A stretch of 64,000 nucleotides of DNA from Bacteroidales bacterium (GTDB taxonomy: Bacteria; Bacteroidota; Bacteroidia; Bacteroidales; UBA932), in the NCBI GenBank assembly GCA_017962925.1, contig JAGCUK010000013.1, positions 1-64,000 of the forward strand, given 5' to 3'. Every line of letters begins with the position of its first letter. Position 1 is the first letter of the stretch. The position numbers and the translations under genes were made by a program. Of the stretch, positions 8,354-15,164 are shown piece by piece. The notes beneath the pieces are model-generated. The model saw only the letters and a program-made list of their open reading frames with translations, was not told where the DNA came from and searched no databases.

Positions 8354-8839
8354 ATGTTGAATAGTATCGATATTAGGCAATTAAGAAAGACTCGTCATAT
8401 TACGCAGTCTGGGCTTGGCCTGTTGTGCGGCATGGATAAGTCTCAGATTTCCCGAATGGAGAATGGCCATCTTGGGAGTCCTGAAACAGTATCAAGAGTG
8501 CTATCTGCTCTTGGATATGAAATCCGTGTCGAAGTGATAGACAACAGACCCGGTTTGTCAGGGGTTTCTGATATTCTTTCACTATACAAGTTGCACAATG
8601 CGAATAGGTTTGGCATAGTTAAAATGGGGTTGTTCGGTAGTTATGCCAGAGGCGAACAAACGGAGAATAGCGATGTAGATGTCTGTATCTCTCTGGAGGC
8701 ACCCTCGCTTTATAAATATGCGGCCATTCGGTCGGATCTGGAATCATTGTTCAATAAAAAAGTGGATCTGGTTCCTCTTAATGCAAGAATGACGCAAGAG
8801 TTTAAAAATGAATTAGATAAAGATGTGATTTATGTGTAG
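8354..8839 (+). CDS. HTH-MNT fusion: MntA-type nucleotidyltransferase antitoxin
   Basis: A 161-residue protein with two domains. Residues about 5-60 are an XRE-type HTH, with L-G-L-L-C-G-M-D-K-S-Q-I-S as the helix-turn-helix. Residues about 75-161 are a minimal nucleotidyltransferase with the exact G-S-x10-D-x-D motif at about 95-109. MntA antitoxins of this type neutralise HEPN toxins by adding AMP to a toxin tyrosine. The stop overlaps the HEPN gene by 8 bases. Most MntA proteins lack a DNA-binding domain, so this one probably also represses its own operon. The two genes are visibly richer in A and T than their neighbours, which suggests recent transfer. Confidence 0.85.
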   Translation: MLNSIDIRQLRKTRHITQSGLGLLCGMDKSQISRMENGHLGSPETVSRVLSALGYEIRVEVIDNRPGLSGVSDILSLYKLHNANRFGIVKMGLFGSYARGEQTENSDVDVCISLEAPSLYKYAAIRSDLESLFNKKVDLVPLNARMTQEFKNELDKDVIYV

Positions 8840-9233
8840 CGATTACAATAGGATTAAATCTCTTTTGGAAACAGCCATCCGCGAAATGAAGCTTATTATT
8901 TCCATGTCGACGCCCATAGAAAAACCTAATGATTTCGGAACAGACTTGAATGGAATGACGATTTTCCGTGCATGTAGCATGAGTCTGCAGTATATAACAG
9001 AATCATTCGTGAAAATCAGGAATCTTTCTGGAATGAAACTGTTTTCAGAATATACTGCCGTTCCATGGAAAGAAGTGTTTGGTATGAGAAATTTTCTATC
9101 TCATCAATATGTTGAGGTGGATGCAGAGGGCATTTTTTCCACGATAAAAAATGATATTCCTGTTTTATTGGAAGTGACCACTACGATACTGAGCGACCTT
9201 GAATCAGGTAAGATAGAAGTCGATCGGGTTTAA
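8832..9233 (+). CDS. HEPN-domain ribonuclease toxin (HepT-like)
   Basis: A helical protein of 133 residues. The motif R-N-F-L-S-H-Q-Y near residues 87-94 is an exact R-x4-H-x-Y. In HepT toxins the Arg and His form the RNase site, and the Tyr is the residue that MntA modifies with AMP. It overlaps the MNT antitoxin gene by 8 bases, in the usual antitoxin-first order. No catalytic residue is missing, so the toxin is probably active. Base composition is AT-rich like its partner. Confidence 0.85.
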   Translation: MCSDYNRIKSLLETAIREMKLIISMSTPIEKPNDFGTDLNGMTIFRACSMSLQYITESFVKIRNLSGMKLFSEYTAVPWKEVFGMRNFLSHQYVEVDAEGIFSTIKNDIPVLLEVTTTILSDLESGKIEVDRV

Positions 9234-9259
9234 AAGTTGCATAATTATTAAACTTTTTT
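9232..9259. other. Inverted repeat after the HEPN gene (possible operator or weak terminator)
   Basis: AAAAGTT (9232-9238) pairs with AACTTTT (9251-9257) across 12 bases and runs into a short T-tract. It may be a weak terminator of the toxin-antitoxin operon. It also contains AGTTG-N10-AAACT, close to the repeat at 8301-8320, and could equally be an operator for the IclR gene that starts at 9274. Confidence 0.35.
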
Positions 9260-9273
9260 CACATCGTTTACTT

Positions 9274-10005
9274 ATGATTCAGGTTCTAGAAAGGGTAGTG
9301 AGCATCTTGGATTACCTCTCGCAGAATTCCACGAGGGAGGTGCCGTTGTCTGAGTTGGCCGATAGTCTTGGGATGAACAGGCCGACTTGCGCAAACATAA
9401 TGAAGAGTCTCAAGGATGTGGGCTATGTGGAGCAGACGGATTATAGGGGTGGGTATATTCTAGGTGACAAGCTATATTCCCTCACGGGCTCAAATATGAA
9501 CTCCCAGAAGATTGTTCACCAAATCAAACCTTTGGCAGACAGGCTTTCCAGAGCCATTAATGAGGATATCGCCTTCTCCGTGGTCCGTGGTGGCAGGAGA
9601 ATCATTCTTTATAAGGTTGGTTCGAGCCATTCCATCGTGACCAGATTCGAAGATGATATGAAAGTTTGGAGAGCGACTTCCGCACGTGTTATTGTAGCCC
9701 GTTATAGCCCCGAAGAATTGAATAATTATATCAAGATGGTTGGAATGCCAGGCAGCGAATGGGCAGAGGTGACCAATCGTCAGGAACTGCTTGCAAAGTT
9801 GGCGGAATACAGGTCTCAACCCTGTACGACGGTTATCAATAAAAATCACTTTGCCTGTCTTGCCGTGCCGGTTTTTGCCAAAGGAAAAGTAATGGGTTCA
9901 ATATCGTGTTACCTCCCGGATATGAGGCTTGGCGACGGCCGGAAGGAATTCATAGAGGAGAAACTGATACAGACGGCGGAGGCAATCAATAATCTTTTGG
10001 CTTAG
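9274..10005 (+). CDS. IclR-family transcriptional regulator
   Basis: A 243-residue protein. The N-terminal winged HTH covers about residues 3-65, with L-S-E-L-A-D-S-L-G-M-N-R-P-T as the HTH. The C-terminal IclR effector domain covers about 75-240. IclR proteins often control sugar-acid and aromatic catabolism and bind a small metabolite. It stands upstream of the 12-gene locus on the same strand and is separated from it by a strong terminator, so it has its own transcript. It is the only regulator near this PUL; the more usual hybrid two-component or sigma/anti-sigma genes are absent. Confidence 0.9.
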   Translation: MIQVLERVVSILDYLSQNSTREVPLSELADSLGMNRPTCANIMKSLKDVGYVEQTDYRGGYILGDKLYSLTGSNMNSQKIVHQIKPLADRLSRAINEDIAFSVVRGGRRIILYKVGSSHSIVTRFEDDMKVWRATSARVIVARYSPEELNNYIKMVGMPGSEWAEVTNRQELLAKLAEYRSQPCTTVINKNHFACLAVPVFAKGKVMGSISCYLPDMRLGDGRKEFIEEKLIQTAEAINNLLA

Positions 10006-10025
10006 TCGATTATCCTTTGTTTAAG

Positions 10026-10048
10026 TGCCCCTTTGGGGCATTTTTTTT
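10026..10048 (+). terminator. Rho-independent terminator after the IclR gene
   Basis: TGCCCC (10026-10031), a TTT loop and GGGGCA (10035-10040) form a perfect 6-base-pair stem, followed by eight T residues. It lies 20 bases after the IclR stop codon. Confidence 0.88.
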
Positions 10049-10062
10049 GTCTCCACCGTTCT

Positions 10063-10090
10063 GTTCAATAATATAAAACGCTTATTCAAC
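10063..10090. promoter_or_regulatory. Candidate IclR operator upstream of the PUL
   Basis: GTTCAATAA (10063-10071) and TTATTCAAC (10082-10090) form an inverted repeat that matches at 8 of 9 positions, with a 10-base spacer. It lies 27 bases upstream of the -7 box of the PUL, next to the -33 region, between regulator and target operon. The link to the IclR protein is inferred from position. Confidence 0.45.
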
Positions 10091-10116
10091 AACGATGAAT
10101 TTAGCGCTTTTTATCA

Positions 10117-10124
10117 TATATTTG
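10117..10124 (+). promoter_or_regulatory. -7 box of the 12-gene PUL operon
   Basis: TATATTTG matches TAnnTTTG exactly. No good -33 TTTG is visible 20 bases upstream, as expected for a promoter that needs an activator or is tightly controlled. It decides the start of the SDR gene: the ATG at 10095 lies before the box, and the one at 10140 lies 15 bases after it. Confidence 0.6.
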
Positions 10125-10139
10125 CATAAACACTATACG

Positions 10140-10901
10140 ATGCCAATGACTAATATCTGTACTTTTTCTAACCGTGTGGCATTCGTAACTGGAGCCGCAG
10201 GCAACATCGGAGTCGCCTTGTGCCGCCTTCTCGCAGCACACGGAGTGGCTATTGCCGCCGCAGATCTTTCAAAGGATATCCTGGAAGAAAGGTTGGCTGG
10301 AATTAAGGGCATACGTGCCTATAAGGTGGACGTGCGGGACCCAGAAAGCGTTAAAACAGCAGTTGATAGTGCCATAAAAGACTTTGGCCATATAGATATC
10401 CTGTTCTGTAACGCCGGGGTATGGAACCATACCGACGTCAAGGGTGTCCAGCGTTTCGAACAGATGGATTATGGTCAGTGGACCAATCTATTGCGAATCA
10501 ATCTTGACGGAACGATGAACTGCTGCCAGGCCGTTCTTCCTCATATGATCGCAAACGGATATGGCCGAATTGTGAATACGGCGTCTATTTCCGGTGAAGT
10601 AGGACTGCCGGGATATGCCGACTATGCCGCCGCCAAGGCTGGTGTGCTGATGTTTTCCAAGACTCTTGCAATGGAAAACGCAAGCAAGGGCATTACCGTC
10701 AACTGCGTATCTCCCGGAATGGTTGCAGTGGGCGAGCCCCAGCCTACCGATACTACTTGGATAGGACGCCGCGGTTCGGCGGATGAAATGGCTCGCGCTA
10801 TGGTATTTCTTGCAGCTGATGAATCCGGCTTCATAACCGGGATTGACTTGCCTGTTGAAGGCGGGCGTACACTTGGTCCCGTGAATGCCGCAAAACTATA
10901 A
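10140..10901 (+). CDS. SDR-family NAD(P)-dependent oxidoreductase
   Basis: A 253-residue Rossmann enzyme. The cofactor motif T-G-A-A-G-N-I-G is near residues 17-24, N-A-G near 89-91, the catalytic Ser in T-A-S-I-S-G near 145, and Y-A-A-A-K near 160-164. Start chosen at ATG 10140 (or 10146) because the promoter box lies downstream of ATG 10095. It is the first gene of the PUL operon, 11 bases before the DHDPS-like gene. The likely role is oxidation or reduction of a sugar or keto-deoxy sugar acid from the polymer, for example a rhamnose/fucose dehydrogenase or a DEH-type reductase. The sequence does not decide between them. Confidence 0.85.
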   Translation: MPMTNICTFSNRVAFVTGAAGNIGVALCRLLAAHGVAIAAADLSKDILEERLAGIKGIRAYKVDVRDPESVKTAVDSAIKDFGHIDILFCNAGVWNHTDVKGVQRFEQMDYGQWTNLLRINLDGTMNCCQAVLPHMIANGYGRIVNTASISGEVGLPGYADYAAAKAGVLMFSKTLAMENASKGITVNCVSPGMVAVGEPQPTDTTWIGRRGSADEMARAMVFLAADESGFITGIDLPVEGGRTLGPVNAAKL

Positions 10902-10912
10902 TACTAAAACAA

Positions 10913-11920
10913 ATGTTAATTGAAGGCCCATTCTTGATCCTTTCGACCCCGTACTTTGAAGATGGGGCCGTGGATTATGATACTTTGGTTGCCGAAGCGG
11001 AATTCGCTGACGGCTGGGATACTCCCGGTCTGATATGGCCGCAATCCAATGACGCTAATGATCTTTTAACCTTTGAGGAACGCGTCAAAGGTATGGAGGC
11101 TCTTTGCGAGGCCTGGCCCCGCAAGGGATTCAAGGCGGTATTGACCTTGGGCATTTCCGGCGATAACCAGCAGGAGGCGGTAAAGAACGCTGCAGAAGCG
11201 GAACGGCTAATCAAAAAATATGGGGTGAAAAATGTAGCCCTATGCGCAAGGCCGCCCTACGACGGAACCTGCGAAGAGGATGTGCAGGATTATTACACTG
11301 CAATAGCTTCCGTTGTGCACCACCCTGTGATAATTCAAACACACGTGAACAGAACCTGCCCTTCACCTACGGTGCAGTTTATCCTGCATCTGGCAAAGAC
11401 ATATCCCGACATCTATGGGTGGGTGAAGGAGGAAACCAACTCCCTTGAGGCCAACGACCGGCAGCGCCAGGAGATCGTCTCCCCCTACATAAAGACCGTT
11501 TTCTCTGCCTGGGGAGGATGGCAGTGGCTGTTCCAGGCAAGACGGATAGGCACTATGGGACTTATCTCCGAGCGCGTCGCTTATGCTCCCATTGTTAACT
11601 ATATATGGAAGTGCATCAAGAATAAGGATGCTGACGGAACACTCACGCAGGCCTATGCTTTATATCGTTTGCTTATAGACCAGCGCAATCTGGAAAGCAA
11701 TAGCCTTCGCGGCTATTCACTGTACTATCTTAAGCGCCTGGGGGTGTTCAAGAATACCATCTCCCGCGACTACATAGAGAAGATAGTCACCCCTGCGGGC
11801 ACATATCCCATTGGCGATAAAACTGCCTGGAAACTTGTAACTTATGAGTTGTCTGCAGATGATGCCGCGGAACTGGACAAATGTTACGATGATACGATGA
11901 ACTTTATTAATAATCACTAA
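10913..11920 (+). CDS. Divergent DHDPS/NAL-family aldolase or dehydratase
   Basis: A 335-residue protein with the DHDPS barrel. T-P-Y near residues 12-14, a short D-G-A-V-D-Y-D-T opening and G-W-V-K-E-E near 169-174 identify the family; that Lys is at the Schiff-base position. Two hallmarks are changed. The G-T-T-G-E pyruvate-binding loop is replaced by P-Q-S-N-D-A-N-D, and the catalytic Y-N is replaced by Q-T. Chemistry may therefore differ from pyruvate aldolases. With the SDR gene it probably processes a keto-deoxy sugar acid. Length is slightly above the usual 290-310. Confidence 0.78.
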   Translation: MLIEGPFLILSTPYFEDGAVDYDTLVAEAEFADGWDTPGLIWPQSNDANDLLTFEERVKGMEALCEAWPRKGFKAVLTLGISGDNQQEAVKNAAEAERLIKKYGVKNVALCARPPYDGTCEEDVQDYYTAIASVVHHPVIIQTHVNRTCPSPTVQFILHLAKTYPDIYGWVKEETNSLEANDRQRQEIVSPYIKTVFSAWGGWQWLFQARRIGTMGLISERVAYAPIVNYIWKCIKNKDADGTLTQAYALYRLLIDQRNLESNSLRGYSLYYLKRLGVFKNTISRDYIEKIVTPAGTYPIGDKTAWKLVTYELSADDAAELDKCYDDTMNFINNH

Positions 11921-11932
11921 AATACTATCTTT

Positions 11933-12091
11933 ATGGAGAAAAAACGAGTTTATCAAACCCCGTTTACGGAGGTTATTGAGCAGGTCTCATTAAGCGCTCC
12001 TATTTGTACCTCAATCTTGGACGTTGAAGTTATAACACTGGGCGGAGATGAGGGTAATGGATTAAATGATTTTGAATATATAGCTTGGTAG
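11933..12091 (+). CDS. Small protein of 52 residues between enzyme and lipoprotein genes
   Basis: A short frame starts at ATG 11933, 12 bases after the DHDPS-like gene, and ends TAG 12089-12091, 12 bases before the likely start of the lipoprotein gene. It begins MEKKRVY, has one Cys near residue 25 and ends with an acidic Gly/Asn-rich tail (GGDEGNG). There is no signal peptide or membrane segment. Its position inside a tight operon and its bacterial codon use argue that it is real. The pattern of a charged start, a Y-x-x-P segment and a Gly-rich tail resembles small Bacteroidales proteins often found near surface lipoprotein genes; that comparison is from memory. Confidence 0.55.
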   Translation: MEKKRVYQTPFTEVIEQVSLSAPICTSILDVEVITLGGDEGNGLNDFEYIAW

Positions 12092-12103
12092 GAGGAAATG
12101 AAA

Positions 12104-13603
12104 ATGAAAAACATCGTTAATCATTTCGCGTGTGTCGCGCTTGTTATTCTTTCTGTTGCTTGCCAGAAGGAACCTGTTATGAATGAAACAACCAGTGATC
12201 CGGCTTCTGTTGTTATTACTGCTGCCCGCCCTCAGACAAAAGTGGCTTATTCTGAAAATGGCTCTACCCATAATCTGGAGGGATCCTGGGAGGTAGATGA
12301 TGTGATATTTGGTTTCACTGCCAGTGGGACGACCGTTTCATTCAATGTTACAAGTGTCGCCCCCGGTACAGGTGTTGCTACTTTGACTCAAACGACATCT
12401 GTTGATCTTACTGAAGGAACTAAGGTTCATGCTATCTATTGCCCTGGTAAAACTGCTTCCGATCTGTCGGAGCAAACACTGGCTGTTGATTTCTCGTCAC
12501 AAAGCGAATCCGTAATACCTGTCTTGCTATTGGCAACAGCAACTGTCACCAGCAACACATTGGCGTTCACTTTTGAGAATGCAGTTTCGATTATCGGTAT
12601 CAAGAATCCTGTATTCCCTAAAGCGACAACAGCGGACAGGCTTGTAAATATTACTGTTTCGGGACATGAAATCGTCAGCTCTGGTGTAGTTTCAGTCTCG
12701 GGTGGGTCTCTTGTCTTCACAGGGAATGCACCAGACAAGTTCATTACAAAGACTGTAAACGCCACGCCTGTCGTAGTGGGAGAAACATTCACAATAGCGG
12801 ATCCTGTTTATATTGTTGTTCCTGCTGGTCCTATAGCAAATATTTCCGCAATTGACACAAAGAGTAATTTCTTTGTCTATTCGGTAAATCAGACTGCCGT
12901 GGCTTCTAAATACTATGTTTTGGATGGAAAGACTTTCCCCGATGTAACCCTTCCAACATCGACTGGGGTTTCTGCTGCTGGCGTAGTTTGGGCAAAGGCC
13001 AACTTGGGCGGCTCAGGTGTGACAGATATGGGTGATATCTACAGGTGGTCGGATACAGGCAAGATATATACGGCTAGGCCATCGACGACAACTGTTACAT
13101 TCGATTCTGGTCACACAGCTGGCTTTACCACATATGTGGGCGAATGCTATTATACCGAGACCCCGTCCGCTGGTTACACAAAATACACTACTGGTGACAA
13201 CAAAACTGTTCTGGATCCTGTGGATGATGTTGTGCAACTTACATATCCTGGAAGTGGCTGGCGTATGCCTACTCTAACTGAGTTTAACGCTGTGCTTTCG
13301 TCAGGTGTTACATATAGCAGTGGCAGCGGTAATAAAGTTGGAACCACTGTTACTCAGGACGCGAATACTTTGTTCTTTAGGAGTACAACTCAGGTTTGTA
13401 TCCCCAGTGGTGGAGATTATACTTCTATATCTAAGAGAGGGTACTATTGGACAAGTTCGATTTCGGCTGGTAACTTGAATAGTACGGGTGGTCGGCCTGA
13501 TTATGTCGAGGTTAATCCTTCAGACGGACGAACTGCTGCGGCGCCTGTGACGGGAAGTACTTATCGTAACTGTGGCCTTTCAATCCGCCCTGTACGGCAG
13601 TAA
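12104..13603 (+). CDS. FISUMP-type surface lipoprotein 1
   Basis: A lipoprotein of 499 residues with a lipobox ending V-A-C at Cys20. Residues about 30-270 are a beta-rich, fimbrillin-like region. Residues about 285-499 resemble the FISUMP domain (Fibrobacter succinogenes major paralogous domain): G-D-I-Y-R-W, then G-S-G-W-R-M-P-T, Y-Y-W-T-S-S and a final I-R-P-V. FISUMP proteins are surface-exposed and linked to binding of plant polysaccharides. Start: AGGAGG at 12090-12095 sits 8 bases before ATG 12104 but only 2 before ATG 12098, so 12104 is favoured. It is paralogous along its length to the next gene. Confidence 0.75.
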   Translation: MKNIVNHFACVALVILSVACQKEPVMNETTSDPASVVITAARPQTKVAYSENGSTHNLEGSWEVDDVIFGFTASGTTVSFNVTSVAPGTGVATLTQTTSVDLTEGTKVHAIYCPGKTASDLSEQTLAVDFSSQSESVIPVLLLATATVTSNTLAFTFENAVSIIGIKNPVFPKATTADRLVNITVSGHEIVSSGVVSVSGGSLVFTGNAPDKFITKTVNATPVVVGETFTIADPVYIVVPAGPIANISAIDTKSNFFVYSVNQTAVASKYYVLDGKTFPDVTLPTSTGVSAAGVVWAKANLGGSGVTDMGDIYRWSDTGKIYTARPSTTTVTFDSGHTAGFTTYVGECYYTETPSAGYTKYTTGDNKTVLDPVDDVVQLTYPGSGWRMPTLTEFNAVLSSGVTYSSGSGNKVGTTVTQDANTLFFRSTTQVCIPSGGDYTSISKRGYYWTSSISAGNLNSTGGRPDYVEVNPSDGRTAAAPVTGSTYRNCGLSIRPVRQ

Positions 13604-13619
13604 GAATTGTTTTGAAAGA

Positions 13620-15158
13620 ATGAATAATATTGTAAAAATACTGGCCCTGGCTTCAATCTTCTGTATTGTCGCCGCTTGCCACGGAGAGCCTAAAGTCCCG
13701 GATACTCCGGAGACTCCTGAGACCCCGGAGACTCCTGAGACCCCGGAAACTCCTCCTCAGGGCTTTGTAATTACGGCTTCCATTTCCCCCCTCACAAAGG
13801 CTTCTCTTGCCGAGGATGTCACAGACCATACTATGGTGGGCACTTGGGCTGCAGGGGACAAGATCTTTGGCTTCACAGCGGAAGGGACTACGGTTTCTTT
13901 CGATGTAAAAAGTGTCAATGCTACCACAAAGGTGGCCACTTTGGAGCAAAAGACTTCTGTTGAACTCAAGGAAGGGACGAAGTTGCACGCCATTTTCTGC
14001 CCCGGCAAAACGGAGTCGGATCTATCCGGGCAGACGCTTGCTTTGGATTTCACTGAGCAGAGCGCAGACGTGGTGCCTCTCTTGCTACTGTCCACGGCAA
14101 CTGCGACAAAGGATGCCCTTGCATTTGAATTCAAAAGTGCTGTTTCGGTAATTGGTATCACGAATCCTGTGCTGCCCAAGGCAACGACGGCAGATAAGCT
14201 CGTACGCTTTACCGTTTCGGGGCATGAACTTGTAAGTTCTGGTGTGGTATCGCTCGAGGAAGGCGTTCTTGTCTTCAACGGCAATGCGCCGGACAAGTTC
14301 ATAACGAAGACGGTAAATGCGGCTCCGGTCGTGAACGGGGATTCTTTCACTATTGAAGATCCTGTATATATCATCGTCCCTGCCAGCCCTATAGCCAGTG
14401 TTTCGGCAATTGATACCAAGAGCAATTTCTTTGTATTTCCTGTCACTGAAGCTGCTGATGGACCTAAGTACTATAGTATTAACGGAGAAACATTCCCTGC
14501 CGTACAACTCCCTACATCGTCAGGAGTGTCTGTTAATGGCGTGGTATGGGCAAAAACCAATTTTGGAGCAGCAAAGGTTACGGATATGGGCGATATCTAT
14601 AGGTGGTCCGATACCGGGAAAATCTATTCTGAAAGGAATGGAACCACCGCGGTAACGTTCGACGAAGCTCATACAGGCGGCTTCAATACCTATGATGGAG
14701 AATGCTACTATACGGCTACGCCATCACCCACTTATACAAAGTATACTCCAAAGGATGAAAAACTTGTTCTGGAGCCTGTGGATGACATTATCCAACTGAC
14801 TTATCCGGGCAGTGGCTGGCGTATGCCTACTTTGGCCGATTTCAATGCCCTGTTTGAACTGGATGTCACCTATAACAGTGGCTCCGCGAACACGGTGGGT
14901 ACTACCGTTTCACAAGGGGAGAACACCGTTTTTCTCAGAGGTACCGCAACCGTTTGTGCGCCCAGCAGCAAGGATAAGACAACCATAGGAAAGAAAGGGC
15001 GCTATTGGACGAGTTCAATATCGAAGGAGAATTTGACCGATGTCGGTGGCAATCCGGACTACATTCAGGTTAATACTGACGGAACAAAGGCTGCAGCGCC
15101 CGTGGCATCAAATGCTTACAGGCACTCAGGTTATCTAATCCGTCCCGTAAAACAGTAA
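13620..15158 (+). CDS. FISUMP-type surface lipoprotein 2
   Basis: A lipoprotein of 512 residues with the same two-part build as its upstream neighbour: lipobox Cys20, fimbrillin-like region, then a FISUMP-like C-terminal domain with G-D-I-Y-R-W, G-S-G-W-R-M-P-T and Y-W-T-S-S, ending I-R-P-V-K-Q. Between Cys20 and the first domain it has a P-E-T repeat linker of about 20 residues that the first copy lacks. The two genes are a tandem duplication 16 bases apart. It ends 6 bases before the lyase gene that starts with TTG. A third copy of this architecture is fused to a lyase at 26489-29878. Confidence 0.78.
   Translation: MNNIVKILALASIFCIVAACHGEPKVPDTPETPETPETPETPETPPQGFVITASISPLTKASLAEDVTDHTMVGTWAAGDKIFGFTAEGTTVSFDVKSVNATTKVATLEQKTSVELKEGTKLHAIFCPGKTESDLSGQTLALDFTEQSADVVPLLLLSTATATKDALAFEFKSAVSVIGITNPVLPKATTADKLVRFTVSGHELVSSGVVSLEEGVLVFNGNAPDKFITKTVNAAPVVNGDSFTIEDPVYIIVPASPIASVSAIDTKSNFFVFPVTEAADGPKYYSINGETFPAVQLPTSSGVSVNGVVWAKTNFGAAKVTDMGDIYRWSDTGKIYSERNGTTAVTFDEAHTGGFNTYDGECYYTATPSPTYTKYTPKDEKLVLEPVDDIIQLTYPGSGWRMPTLADFNALFELDVTYNSGSANTVGTTVSQGENTVFLRGTATVCAPSSKDKTTIGKKGRYWTSSISKENLTDVGGNPDYIQVNTDGTKAAAPVASNAYRHSGYLIRPVKQ
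13703..13755 (+). repeat. In-frame Pro-Glu-Thr coding repeat
   Basis: An 18-base unit encoding P-E-T-P-E-T is repeated about three times with small differences. It encodes the linker between the lipid anchor and the first domain of lipoprotein 2. Such tracts can change length by slippage and would alter how far the domain stands from the membrane. Confidence 0.7.
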
Positions 15159-15164
15159 GATGCT

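Noticed and set aside
10095..10139. ATG 10095 as start of the SDR gene
   Set aside because: It precedes the -7 box at 10117-10124, and the added 15 residues do not resemble an SDR N-terminus.
13703..13755. Short tandem repeat as a CRISPR array
   Set aside because: The units are contiguous, without spacers, and encode P-E-T in frame.
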